A stretch of 64,000 bases of DNA from Hymenobacter actinosclerus (GCF_900111515.1 NZ_FOHS01000002.1:62001-126000); one strand, 5' to 3'; positions 53,601-62,370 are shown, numbered from the stretch's first letter. Numbers and translations: made by a program. Notes: generated by a model not told the origin, from the sequence alone.

Positions 53601-54023
53601 GAAGGGCAGGTCGTTGTCGTCGTCCGAGGCAATCGGGGCGGCCGAGGCGCGCAGGTTGGGGTTCTGGTTCTGGGCCGGAGCAGCAGCGGCGCGCGGGGCG
53701 GCCTGCTGGTAGCCACCACCCTGCTGAGGAGCGGCAGCGCCGCCGGCCGAGTTCTCGATGCGCCAGGCTTCAAGGTTGGTGAAGTAGAGCATCTGGCCGT
53801 TCTTGTTGAAACCGCGGCCGCGCAGGTTGAAGGAAACCTTCACCTCGTCGCCCACTTTAAACGGGTCGATGAGGGCCGTCTTGTCCTGCACCGTCTGGAA
53901 CTTGATATGCTCGGGGTACTGGCCGTCGATGACCTCCAGCACAAATTCACGCTTGCGGAATTTTTCGCTCACCTGCTGTTCGTCGAAAATTTCGTGCAGG
54001 CGGCCGGTAGCTTCGTAAGCCAT
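53598..54023 (-). CDS. DUF3127 OB-fold-like protein with SSB-type acidic tip
   Basis: 141 residues. DUF3127 region ~1-95: MAYEATGRLHEIFDEQQVSE, then R-E-F-V-L-E-V and V-G-D-E-V-K-V-S-F-N-L-R-G-R-G-F. This family is predicted to adopt an OB-like fold and to bind nucleic acid (inference). Residues 96-132 are Ala/Gln/Pro/Gly-rich and disordered, and the protein ends S-D-D-D-N-D-L-P-F, which resembles the acidic C-terminal peptide of SSB (D-D-x-x-P-F) that recruits repair proteins. Start ATG 54023. A TAGGTTTG -7 box lies 45 bases upstream. Confidence 0.82.
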   Translation of the reverse strand: MAYEATGRLHEIFDEQQVSEKFRKREFVLEVIDGQYPEHIKFQTVQDKTALIDPFKVGDEVKVSFNLRGRGFNKNGQMLYFTNLEAWRIENSAGGAAAPQQGGGYQQAAPRAAAAPAQNQNPNLRASAAPIASDDDNDLPF

Positions 54024-54067
54024 AGTAGTAGGTCTAGGGGAGTGTTGGGGATGTTGAAACAGTAAAC

Positions 54068-54075
54068 CAAACCTA
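54068..54075 (-). promoter_or_regulatory. TAGGTTTG -7 element of the DUF3127 gene
   Basis: Minus-strand TAGGTTTG at 54075-54068, an exact TAnnTTTG match; the leader is about 40 bases. No -33 TTG at the proper distance. Confidence 0.45.
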
Positions 54076-54144
54076 CGAAAAAAAACGCGGTTGGTTCGGG
54101 CCCGTTTGGGGTCCCGGCCCGGCCGCCGGGCCCATCGGGCTGCC

Positions 54145-54152
54145 TACCTTTG
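54145..54152 (+). promoter_or_regulatory. TACCTTTG -7 element of the isoaspartyl peptidase gene
   Basis: An exact TAnnTTTG match; a start near 54157 leaves a leader of about 34 bases before the ATG at 54191. Confidence 0.5.
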
Positions 54153-54190
54153 CCTTGCGCTTTTACCCGTCCACCCAAATCTTTTTGCCC

Positions 54191-55150
54191 ATGACCCCTT
54201 TCTTCTCCCTGGCCCTGCACGGCGGCGCCGGCACCATTTCGCCCGCCCTGATGACGCCCGAAAAAGAGCAGGCCTACCAGGCCGCCCTGCACGAGGCGCT
54301 GCGCGGCGGCTACGCCGTGCTGGCCGGCGGCGGCTCGGCCCTCGATGCCGTGGAGCAGGCCGTGCTCCGCCTCGAAGACCACCCGCTGTTCAATGCCGGC
54401 CGGGGTGCGGTCTTCACCCACGAAGGCCACCACGAAATGGACGCCGCCATCATGGACGGCCGCAACCGGGCGGCCGGGGCCGTGGCCGGGGCCCGGCAGG
54501 TGCAGAACCCCATCCGGGCGGCCCGCCTCGTGATGGAGCAGACCGAGCACGTGCTGCTGGCCTGGCCCGGCGCCGACGAGCTGGCCCGCGAGCATGGGCT
54601 GGCCCTGCAACCGGCCGAGTACTTTTTCACCCAGCACCGCTACGACCAGTTGCAGGAGGCCTTGCAGGAAGGCCGCATGCGCCTCGACCACTCGCAGGCC
54701 CAGCCGACGCATGATGAGGACCCGAAAAAGAAAATGGGCACGGTAGGGGCGGTAGCCCGCGACCAGCACGGCAACCTGGCCGCCGCCACCAGCACCGGCG
54801 GCATGACCAACAAGCGCTACTCCCGTATCGGCGACTCGCCCATCATCGGCAGCGGCACCTTCGCCGACAATCGCACCTGCGCCATCAGCTGCACCGGGCA
54901 CGGCGAGTATTTTCTGCGCGCCATGGTGGCCCACGATATCAGCTGCCTGATGGAGTACCGGGGCCTGAGCCTGGCCGAAGCCTGCCGCGTGGTGGTACAC
55001 GACAAGCTGGCGCCCATCGGGGGCGAGGGCGGACTGGTGGCTGTGGATGCGGCCGGCAATGTGGCGCTGCCCTTCAACTCCGAAGGCATGTACCGCGCCA
55101 GCCAGACCTCGCAGGATGCCGCGCCCTTCGTGGCCATTTACAAGAGCTGA
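54191..55150 (+). CDS. iaaA: Isoaspartyl peptidase / plant-type L-asparaginase
   Basis: 319 residues, Ntn-hydrolase. N-terminal L-A-L-H-G-G-A-G (~7-14); the cleavage/nucleophile motif K-M-G-T-V-G-A-V-A with Thr184 released by autoproteolysis; then T-S-T-G-G-M-T-N-K and S-R-I-G-D-S-P-I-I-G-S-G-T-F-A-D. It hydrolyses beta-aspartyl dipeptides and asparagine. The cyanophycinase gene converges 174 bases downstream, and its products, beta-Asp-Arg dipeptides, are substrates of this class, so they may form a pathway. The ATG at 54191 is preferred. Confidence 0.94.
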   Translation: MTPFFSLALHGGAGTISPALMTPEKEQAYQAALHEALRGGYAVLAGGGSALDAVEQAVLRLEDHPLFNAGRGAVFTHEGHHEMDAAIMDGRNRAAGAVAGARQVQNPIRAARLVMEQTEHVLLAWPGADELAREHGLALQPAEYFFTQHRYDQLQEALQEGRMRLDHSQAQPTHDEDPKKKMGTVGAVARDQHGNLAAATSTGGMTNKRYSRIGDSPIIGSGTFADNRTCAISCTGHGEYFLRAMVAHDISCLMEYRGLSLAEACRVVVHDKLAPIGGEGGLVAVDAAGNVALPFNSEGMYRASQTSQDAAPFVAIYKS

Positions 55151-55268
55151 GCAGCGCCGCTTTTCTGCGCCCTATATATAAGGAGTGGCCGCGCCGGCCG
55201 GCATGGCACCGTCGTTCGTCCTCAGGGCTACCAGCGAAGCGGCGAAAAGGCAGCCTGAATTAAAAACG

Positions 55269-55303
55269 AAAAAGCCTGTTTCCGCATGGATAACAGGCTT
55301 TTT
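55269..55303. terminator. Bidirectional terminator between iaaA and cphB
   Basis: AAAAAGCCTGTT (55269-55280) pairs with AACAGGCTTTTT (55292-55303); the loop is 11 bases. Confidence 0.92.
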
Positions 55304-55323
55304 ATACATTTGGATAAGCTAGT

Positions 55324-56262
55324 TTACCTGACTGGCGCCGGCGCGTTGGCGGGCTGAGTCGCCTCAATCTGCGCCGATTCGGCCGCCTGCTGGCGAAGTT
55401 TCGTGTCGGGGTAGAAGCGGCGCTGCTCCACGTCGTAGAGGTTGCGCTGCACCAGCACGTGCAGCAGCATATTCTCCACCGAAATACCTTCGCCCTTATG
55501 GGCGGCGGCGGCGTTGCTGTGCTCCAGCTGATGCCCGTCCATAATCACCACCATGTTCGAGCCGATGGTTTCGAGCTGGCTGCCGCCGGTGATGAGCATG
55601 CCCGTATCCTCGCCCAGCCCGATGCCGATGAGCTTGGGGTGCAGGGCTACGGCCTCGATGAGGCGGCCGAAGCGCCCGCGCTTCACGAAGTGCGAGTCGA
55701 TGATGACGTTATCAATCAGGCCCAGGCCGCTGCCCATCTTCACGGCGCCCTTCATCAGGGCATCGGGCACGCTGCCGCCCTTAATCATGGTTTTCGACAT
55801 GGCCATGGCCCCGGCCGAAGTACCGGCCACCACGAAGTTGGGCGTCGTCTGGTAGCGGTGCTTGAGGGCGGCCAGAAACTCGGTGCCCCCGAAAATATCC
55901 ACGAGCCGCGACTGGTTGCCGCCCGACATCATCACGATGTCGGCCTGGCGGATGCGCTCCACGTAGTCGGGCCGCAGGGCATCTTCGCGGGTGCGGATGT
56001 CGAGGATGTTCACGTTGTTGCAGTTGAGCATCGTGAACGAGGAGATGTAGACGCGGGCCACCTCATCGGGAATCATGGAGGCCGTAGTGATAACCTCGAT
56101 GCGCGGGTCTTCCTGGCCCGATTCGAGCACGACACGCTTAAGAATGCCTAGCTCGAAGAAGTTGAGGTAGTATTTTTTCTTGGTGCGGGGATTGGGGTAG
56201 GTACCCTTGTCCTCGTTGCCACCAATGGCAATGAGCTTGCCGAGCGGTCTGACGTTTTTCAA
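55324..56262 (-). CDS. cphB: Cyanophycinase
   Basis: 312 residues, S51 serine exopeptidase. Nucleophile G-T-S-A-G-A-M (Ser149), conserved M-S-G-G-N-Q-S-R-L (~112-120), D-S-H-F-V-K-R-G-R-F-G-R-L (~176) and G-L-G-E-D-T-G (~200). It cleaves cyanophycin (multi-L-arginyl-poly-L-aspartate) to beta-Asp-Arg. No in-frame ATG precedes the fold; the best start is TTG at 56262, giving (M)KNVRPLGKLIAIGGNEDKG. That is an inference. The plant-type isoaspartyl peptidase next door completes the degradation. A synthetase (cphA) is not in this window. Confidence 0.92.
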   Translation of the reverse strand: MKNVRPLGKLIAIGGNEDKGTYPNPRTKKKYYLNFFELGILKRVVLESGQEDPRIEVITTASMIPDEVARVYISSFTMLNCNNVNILDIRTREDALRPDYVERIRQADIVMMSGGNQSRLVDIFGGTEFLAALKHRYQTTPNFVVAGTSAGAMAMSKTMIKGGSVPDALMKGAVKMGSGLGLIDNVIIDSHFVKRGRFGRLIEAVALHPKLIGIGLGEDTGMLITGGSQLETIGSNMVVIMDGHQLEHSNAAAAHKGEGISVENMLLHVLVQRNLYDVEQRRFYPDTKLRQQAAESAQIEATQPANAPAPVR

Positions 56263-56469
56263 AACTGAAAGCAACTTTAAACGACGGAAGAAACGGAATC
56301 CGGAGCCCGGACCGAAGCAAGGTTCGGGCCACGCCGGCTTCTTCCCGGAAAACAAAAGAACAAATATGCCCCCTGGCCGGGGAGCCCGGAGGCGCCGAAA
56401 GGTGGTGGGGCGAAGGGGTAATAAACAAAAAAGCGCCGAAAAGGGTCCGGTTTTTCGGAAGAAACTGCG

Positions 56470-58296
56470 TTAGGCGCCGGCCGGGCGGCCCAGCAGCGCA
56501 TCGAGGGTGCTGGTGGCCACGGCGTGGTAGTTGGGCCGGGCCTCGGCGTAGAGCCGGCGGGCCCGGGCGGGGCCATCGGCGGGGGCGGCCAGCAGGGCTT
56601 TGTAGAGCGGGGTGAGAAACTTGCGCCGGCCCACGCGCGTCAGAAAGTCGTGCAGGGCCCCCTCGGCCGGGCCATAGCCGGCCGCAATGGTGCGCGGCAG
56701 CCAGGCCGCCAGCATTTCGGAGTTGCCCGAATTGGTAAAGCCAAAGGCGGCGTCCAGCTCGCCCAGCTGCGCGGCCGTGGCGCCGGCGGGCAGGTGGTGC
56801 AGGAAGCGCACCCATTCGTGGCTGCTCCAGTCGGCGGTGGGCAGGCGGCTGGCGGGGGTACCATCCTGCCAGCTTTGGCCGGCCGCATCCACGGCCGCAA
56901 ACCGCGCCGAGCCGATGGGCGGCGCATTGTCCGGAATTCCGGGGCCGTAAATCCATTCCTCGGGCCGGAGCCGGGCTTCGAGGCCCGGGTGCCGGTCGAG
57001 CAGCTCGCGGCGCAGGTATACCAGAAACGAAGCCGTATCCATGCTCTGGAAAGCGTGGCGGGCGAAGTACTCCTTAATAAAGGTGTCGAGGGCGGGGCGG
57101 CCCACCAGCTGCTCCAGCGTCAGCAGGAAGTAGTCGCCCTTCTCGTAGGCAATATCGTTCATGCCCTCGTCGGGGTCGCGGCCGGCCAGGTCTAAGTACA
57201 AATGCGTGTCGGGGCTTTGGGAACCGAGGTCGGCCATCGTCTGCCCCAGTTCGGCGTGGCCCAGGGCCTGGAGCATGGCGGCGTAGGAGGGGCCGTAGAG
57301 GCGCTCCATGATGCGCCGCTCGAAGTACACGGTAAAGCCCTCATTCAGCCAGAAGTCATTCCAGGTGGCGTTGGTCACGAGGTTGCCGCTCCAGGAGTGA
57401 GCCAGCTCGTGGGCCACGAGGCTGGTCAGGCTTCGGTCGCCGGCCAGAATGGTGGGCGTGACGAAGGTGAGGCGCGGGTTTTCCATGCCCCCAAACGGGA
57501 AGGAAGGGGGCAGCACCAGCAAATCGTACCGCTGCCAGCGGTAGGGGCCGTACAGTTCCTCGGCGGCAGCTACCATCTGCTCCAGGTCGGCAAACTCATC
57601 CACGGCGCCGGGCAGCGTGGCCGGCTCGGCGTACACGCCCGTGCGCGCACTCAGGGGCGCAAACTGCAAATCGCCCACGGCCAGCGCCATCAGGTAGGCC
57701 GGAATGGGCTGCTCCATACGGAACTCGTACTGGCCGCTCGCACTGAGCTGCTGCGGATTGCTGGCGCTCATCAGGGCCAGCAAATGGGCGGGCACCGTAA
57801 TTTGGGCTTCGTAGGTGAAGCGCACACCCGGCGAATCCTGGCAGGGCAGCCAGGTGCGGGCCAGAATAGCCTGCGACTGCGTGAACAGAAACGGCTGGGT
57901 ACCGGCCGTCTGTTCGGGCCGCAGCCATTGCAGGGCCGCCGCGCCCGGCCCGGTGCGGTAGCGCACGGTTACGGTCGTGGTGTCGGGGCGGAGCTGAATG
58001 CGCAGGGCCTGGCCCAGCACCGGGTCGGCGGGGCCCAGCTCGAACTCCGTGGGTGTGCCGGTGTCGGCCTCGCCCAGCAGTACCTGTTCGATGAGCAGGT
58101 CGCGGGAGTCGAGCCGCAGCTCGGAGGCCGCGGCACCGGGCCGGTTCAGCTGCCAGGTGGCGTGGCCGGCCAGCGTTTGGGTGGCGAAGTCAACGGTGAG
58201 GTGCAGGGCCAGGTGCCGGACGCTGACTTCGGCGGGGCGGCTGTGGCTGTGCGGATCGGTAGGGCCGGAAGGCAGAGGGCCGGAAGAATCGGGCAT
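56470..58296 (-). CDS. M1-family metallo-aminopeptidase, leukotriene-A4-hydrolase-like
   Basis: 608 residues. Gluzincin motifs: substrate exopeptidase G-G-M-E-N-P (~272), zinc motif H-E-L-A-H-S-W-S-G-N (~294-303) and the second glutamate W-L-N-E-G-F-T-V-Y (~316). The extended armadillo-like C-terminal domain is present. The length and the C-terminal all-helical part match LTA4H-type aminopeptidases. It lacks a signal peptide (Ser/Pro-rich N-terminus), so it is probably cytoplasmic and releases N-terminal amino acids from peptides. The ATG at 58296 begins MPDSSGPLPSG. Confidence 0.93.
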   Translation of the reverse strand: MPDSSGPLPSGPTDPHSHSRPAEVSVRHLALHLTVDFATQTLAGHATWQLNRPGAAASELRLDSRDLLIEQVLLGEADTGTPTEFELGPADPVLGQALRIQLRPDTTTVTVRYRTGPGAAALQWLRPEQTAGTQPFLFTQSQAILARTWLPCQDSPGVRFTYEAQITVPAHLLALMSASNPQQLSASGQYEFRMEQPIPAYLMALAVGDLQFAPLSARTGVYAEPATLPGAVDEFADLEQMVAAAEELYGPYRWQRYDLLVLPPSFPFGGMENPRLTFVTPTILAGDRSLTSLVAHELAHSWSGNLVTNATWNDFWLNEGFTVYFERRIMERLYGPSYAAMLQALGHAELGQTMADLGSQSPDTHLYLDLAGRDPDEGMNDIAYEKGDYFLLTLEQLVGRPALDTFIKEYFARHAFQSMDTASFLVYLRRELLDRHPGLEARLRPEEWIYGPGIPDNAPPIGSARFAAVDAAGQSWQDGTPASRLPTADWSSHEWVRFLHHLPAGATAAQLGELDAAFGFTNSGNSEMLAAWLPRTIAAGYGPAEGALHDFLTRVGRRKFLTPLYKALLAAPADGPARARRLYAEARPNYHAVATSTLDALLGRPAGA

Positions 58297-58628
58297 AGGT
58301 TCAGGAGTTGAAAATCGAAGGCACGCACCAGCGCGTACCTGAAGTAGGAGCGGGGCCGGCCGGCCGCCGGGCGGGCGTGCGACCCGGCCGTGGCCGGCCC
58401 CCGCAACTGATACGCCTGCCGTGGCAGAATCGATGCCGCCGGCAGCCGCAACGGCAGCGGCGGCGGCCCGAGTCAGACGAAATCTGCTAACTTGCGACAC
58501 TGGGAAAGATGCGCCTGAGTGGCAACTCCGCTGTTGCAAACGCAGTAGAAAGCCCGAACCCCGACGGCCGGCCTTGCTGGCATGAAAGTGGTTTGTGTTT
58601 CGCTGTTTCTTTCCCGATTTCCCTACTC
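58297..58628. other. 332-base divergent spacer between the M1 peptidase and L,D-transpeptidase genes
   Basis: GC-rich on the left half, AT-richer at 58480-58620. CTAACTTGCG near 58486 is only a weak -7 match. No clear hairpin or small gene. Confidence 0.35.
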
Positions 58629-60404
58629 ATGATTCCATTCTCCCGTTCTTTTTTTAACACCGCCTTCGGCTTCTGGCTGCTGAGCCTGTTTGTGCTGACG
58701 GCCACCACCTCGTGCAGTCAGGACCAGCAGGCCCGCGTGAAGGAAGGTGTGCAGGCCGCGCTGCCCGATGCGCTGAGCAAGCCCGTTGGCCCCCAGCCCA
58801 CGCTCGACAGCGTGTACATTGTGCAGTACATGACGGCTGAGCCCCGCTTTAAGCCGCAGATCGACTGGGCCAAGAAATTCTATAAGGCCCGCGACTTTCG
58901 GCTGGGCTGGTTCCGTAACCACGAGCTGGTGCCCCAGGCCGAAACCATGCTCGGCGTTATCGGCAAGGCCGCCGATGAAGGCCTGAACCCCAGGGATTAC
59001 CAGGTCGTGAACTTCGATCCGCTGCTGAAGGAGCTGGAGGCCGCTAAGTCGGATACCACTCGCCGTAACGCGCTGGAAAAGAAGATTGATGTGGCCCTGT
59101 CGGCCACGTACTTCAACTACGCCTCCGACTTTTACCGGGGCACTGTCGACCCGCGGGCCGTTAAGTCCATCGACTGGGATGTGAAGCGCAACAAGGTGAA
59201 GCTGCACAAAGCCCTGATGACCATTCTCAAGGAGCGCGAAAGCACCTACGGCTACTACGATTTCGAACCCCTGCACCCCGAATACGACCGGCTGAAAAAA
59301 GCGCTGGCCGAGTACCGGGAGCTGGAGCGTAAAGGCGGCTGGCCCGTTATTCCGGCCGGTACCAGCCTCAAGCCCGGCGCCAGCTCGCCGGCCGTAGCCG
59401 CCCTGCGCGGCCGCCTCATGGGCCCTGGAGCCGCCGCTCCGGCCGCCGCCGAGACGCCGGCCGTAGCCGTATCCAACAAGCCCGGTCAGCCGGCTGCCGC
59501 GGCGCCGGCGGCTCAGAAGTACGATGCCGAGCTGTTTGCGGCCGTGAAGGAGTTTCAAAGCCTCAACGGCCTCAGGCCCGATGGGGTAGTGGGGGGCGAA
59601 ACCCTGCGCGAGCTCAACGTGCCGCTGGGCCAGCGCATCCAGCAGATCATGATGAACATGGAGCGCTGGCGCTGGATTCCGAAGAAATTCGAGCCCGACT
59701 ACCTGCTGGTAAACATCCCTGAGTACACCCTGCACGTGGTGGAGGACAACAAGGAAGTGTTCAAAATGCCCGTTATCGTGGGCAAGAAATTAAACGCTAC
59801 GCCCATCTTCTCCGACAAAGTGGAGTTCGTGGTGCTGGCTCCTTACTGGAACGTGCCCTTCAGCATCATCGACAAAGAGCTGCGCCCGAAGCTGGCCGCC
59901 AACCCCCAGGGTACCCTCGACCGCCTCGATATGGAAGTGGTGAAAGGCTGGGGTGCCAAGGCCACGCCCGTCGACGCCAGCAGCATCGACTGGGCCAACC
60001 TGCAACAGAAGGACTGGAAGTACACGCTGCGCCGCCGCCCCGGCCCCAAAAACGACCTGGGCAACGTGAAGTTCATCTTCCCCAACTCCAACGATATCTA
60101 CCTTCACGACACGCCCAACGACCAGCTCTTCAGCCAGACCAAGCGGGGCTTCAGCCACGGCTGCGTGCGCGTGGCCGAGCCGCTTAAGCTGGCCGAGTAC
60201 CTGTTGCGCAACAAGCCGGGCTGGGATGCCAATACCATCGACGAAACCATTGCCACCCGCGAAGAGAAGTACGTAACGCTGCCCGAGAAGCTGCCCGTTT
60301 ACCTGGTCTACTTTACCACCTGGGTGGATGACGCCGGCAAGGTGCATTTCCGCGACGACATCTACGGCCACGACAAGGCCCTGGCCAAGCAGTACTTCAA
60401 CTAG
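58629..60404 (+). CDS. L,D-transpeptidase, YcbB/LdtD type, predicted lipoprotein
   Basis: 591 residues. Lipoprotein signal peptide: hydrophobic segment then L-T-A-T-T-S-C (lipobox Cys ~29). The catalytic YkuD domain (~385-530) has S-H-G-C-V-R-V with His510 and Cys512. A peptidoglycan-binding helix bundle (F-Q-S-L-N-G-L-R-P-D-G-V-V-G, ~313) lies before it, and an unusually Ala/Pro-rich linker (~265-300) separates it from a YcbB-like N-terminal domain. It makes 3-3 crosslinks or attaches proteins to peptidoglycan. The ATG at 58629 follows a leader of unknown length. Confidence 0.92.
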   Translation: MIPFSRSFFNTAFGFWLLSLFVLTATTSCSQDQQARVKEGVQAALPDALSKPVGPQPTLDSVYIVQYMTAEPRFKPQIDWAKKFYKARDFRLGWFRNHELVPQAETMLGVIGKAADEGLNPRDYQVVNFDPLLKELEAAKSDTTRRNALEKKIDVALSATYFNYASDFYRGTVDPRAVKSIDWDVKRNKVKLHKALMTILKERESTYGYYDFEPLHPEYDRLKKALAEYRELERKGGWPVIPAGTSLKPGASSPAVAALRGRLMGPGAAAPAAAETPAVAVSNKPGQPAAAAPAAQKYDAELFAAVKEFQSLNGLRPDGVVGGETLRELNVPLGQRIQQIMMNMERWRWIPKKFEPDYLLVNIPEYTLHVVEDNKEVFKMPVIVGKKLNATPIFSDKVEFVVLAPYWNVPFSIIDKELRPKLAANPQGTLDRLDMEVVKGWGAKATPVDASSIDWANLQQKDWKYTLRRRPGPKNDLGNVKFIFPNSNDIYLHDTPNDQLFSQTKRGFSHGCVRVAEPLKLAEYLLRNKPGWDANTIDETIATREEKYVTLPEKLPVYLVYFTTWVDDAGKVHFRDDIYGHDKALAKQYFN

Positions 60405-60451
60405 CGCGCCGGTCCTGCTGCAGGGGCCGCTTGCCAAGCACCCTCAAACCC

Positions 60452-60493
60452 AAAGCCCCCACCCCGCAATAAGCGTAGGGTGGGGGCTTTTTT
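60452..60493 (+). terminator. Terminator of the L,D-transpeptidase gene
   Basis: AAAGCCCCCACCC (60452-60464) pairs with GGGTGGGGGCTTT (from 60478), then additional T; the loop is 13 bases. Confidence 0.93.
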
Positions 60494-60799
60494 GCGGCGG
60501 TAAGGAGCAGCAGGGCTATTGGCAAGCTAGCACCCGCCAGGCACGCTATTAGGGTAAGGCATCAGGGGAAACAACAAGTGCGGCCCGCCCGCGTGGCAGG
60601 GCCAGCGTGCTTCCACTCGCTGCTCATGCGCGCAGTTTGCCAAGGTTCTTGCCCGCCAATAGGGATGAGTATAGAAATCTGCACGGGTAACAGTTGTTAA
60701 CGGTTTATCGCTATTGTTTATAATTGTTTACAGGAGGAAACTACGCTTTACGTGCGTTAACAGGTGTAAAGAGCTTGTGACCTCTCGGCGGGCAATATT

Positions 60800-60834
60800 C
60801 TGGTTTACCTGAAATGGCTACATTTGTAAACCAG
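60800..60834 (+). promoter_or_regulatory. Operator-like inverted repeat overlapping the XRE gene promoter
   Basis: CTGGTTTAC (60800-60808) and GTAAACCAG (60826-60834) are perfect complements with 17 bases between, and an exact -7 box TACATTTG lies at 60819-60826. The ATG of the HTH gene follows 12 bases later. The palindrome wraps the promoter as an autoregulatory operator would (inference). Further GTTTAC/GTTAAC words lie upstream (60700-60770); the rest of 60494-60799 holds nothing else I can support. Confidence 0.6.
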
Positions 60835-60845
60835 TCAAATTGCTT

Positions 60846-61457
60846 ATGCTCGACCGAATTCAGGAGTTGCTGCAAGTGCGGGAGCTTAGTGCTTCACAGT
60901 TCGCCGATGCTATTGGCGTATCCAGGCCCGTAATGAGCCATATCCTGAGCGGGCGCAACAAGCCCAGCCTGGAAGTAGTGCAGAAGATTATTGCAGCCTT
61001 TCCTGACCTTTCTATTAGCTGGCTGCTGAATGGCGCAGGCCCCATGCTGGAGCGTCCGGCAGCCGCCGCGGCAGTAAAAGCCGGCGTAGCCCCTGTTTCG
61101 GCCATTCCTGCCACCTCTGCCAGCCTTACAGCGGTAACACCAGCAGCAGCGGCTCCGGTAGCGGCCCCGGCCCAGCCGGCTATCAGCGAACCGGCTGCGG
61201 TTGTTGCCTCAGCGCCCACCGTAGCGCCTGTGGCTACCCCCACGCCTCCCGCGTCCCCCCCGGAGCCCATAGAGCCGCTTAAACCGGCCAGTCAGCCCCG
61301 TGTGGCGGCCGCGCCCGTATCTTCCCCGGCTGCGGCGGCACCGGCCGGTGCCGACCTGGCCTACGCGCTGGCAGAGCCTGGCAAGACTATCCGCCGGATC
61401 GTGCTCTTCTATCAGGACGGAACGTTCGCCGATTTCCGGCCAGAAAACGGGGCGTAG
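60846..61457 (+). CDS. XRE-type transcriptional regulator with Ala/Pro-rich linker
   Basis: 203 residues. Helix-turn-helix at ~1-60: L-D-R-I-Q-E-L-L-Q-V-R-E-L-S-A-S-Q-F-A-D-A-I-G-V-S-R-P-V-M-S-H-I-L-S-G-R-N-K-P-S. Residues ~70-175 are almost pure Ala/Pro/Val, a long disordered linker. A short conserved C-terminal strand pair, R-I-V-L-F-Y-Q-D-G-T-F-A-D-F-R-P, could be a ligand or protein contact (unknown). An operator-like palindrome overlaps its promoter, so autoregulation is likely. The ATG at 60846 is preferred over an in-frame TTG two codons upstream. Confidence 0.85.
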   Translation: MLDRIQELLQVRELSASQFADAIGVSRPVMSHILSGRNKPSLEVVQKIIAAFPDLSISWLLNGAGPMLERPAAAAAVKAGVAPVSAIPATSASLTAVTPAAAAPVAAPAQPAISEPAAVVASAPTVAPVATPTPPASPPEPIEPLKPASQPRVAAAPVSSPAAAAPAGADLAYALAEPGKTIRRIVLFYQDGTFADFRPENGA

Positions 61458-62334
61458 CGCCTGAAGCAGCCGCTGTAATTCGCTCCGGCTATAGCCATGC
61501 CCACACCCGGGAGGTAATATCGCGGGTGGCCATACTAGTGCTTTTCGCGTCGGAATGAGTTCTGGAACTGGTTGTCTGCTAGATGCTTATTTCCAGTTAA
61601 AACGTCAGTGAAGCTGCTTGTATATGGCCGTGCGGGCATTGCTCATGCGTGCTGCCTTATTGGCTTGGAGTGGTAAACCAGCTACTGCTACTAGGGCCGT
61701 AGTGCAATTTGGCAGTAGGCGTTTCCAGTATGTGTTGGCCGGCGTAGTACTACCTCTATTTTATTGGCCAGCACTGCCCGGCGAAATACCCTCAATTCAT
61801 GGAAATATCCTGATGAACTATCTGCTAACATCTTTACTAGATTCACTTATTGAGGTTGTGTAAAGTGCTTTTATTCAGATTGTAGGAACCGGTAGTGTGA
61901 ACTGAAGATGAAGGTGGTAAGTTTTGGCAGCCATCTACTGGAGTATGCCAATAGCTACATCTTAAAAGGGGCAATTTTTACTTCCTGATTCCGATGTAGC
62001 ATGGCTTCCGCTTGCTAATAGGTTTGTCGGGTGCCCGGGGCTGCAAAGTGCTACTTACCACTTTATCGGCGGCGCTAATGGACTTAGCGAAGCAAAGTTT
62101 CTTCCGGGCCGGTGTGGTTGGCGGCGGAGCTAGTAGCCAAGACGTGGTTGTTGACTGCAGTTAGCCACTAAAACCCATTGCGGAATCAATCATTTTTAAG
62201 AAGGCGCCTGTTGCTGATTGTAAACTGCCACACTGGCCGGCTACACCCGGCGCAGGAACTGCAGCTTGTTTACATTCGTTACAACGACTTCCTGCCAAGC
62301 CTTAAATAGTAAACGGAAAGCGGGTAAGGATGGA
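61458..62334. other. Largely non-coding, lower-GC stretch of about 880 bases
   Basis: Composition falls towards 50% GC, unlike the flanks. Frames are short and without recognisable motifs; a hairpin-like CCACACCCGGGAGG ... CCCGGGTGG pair is seen near 61500-61530. No tRNA-like cloverleaf, tandem array or promoter-box pair is convincing. It may be decayed DNA, a small-RNA locus or a former integration site; I see nothing decisive. Confidence 0.4.
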
Positions 62335-62366
62335 TTTGCCCGGTTTGGGTCTGGTGCGTACCTTTG
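62335..62366 (+). promoter_or_regulatory. TTTG-N20-TACCTTTG promoter of the small lipoprotein gene
   Basis: TTTG at 62335-62338 and an exact TACCTTTG at 62359-62366 with a 20-base spacer, the best Bacteroidota promoter in this window. The ATG at 62371 follows four bases later, so transcription would begin at the start codon (leaderless). Confidence 0.7.
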
Positions 62367-62370
62367 GGAC

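Noticed and set aside
61618..61863. An 81-codon frame in the non-coding region starting from TTG
   Set aside because: No promoter, no conserved motif and a non-ATG start; could be chance in lower-GC DNA.
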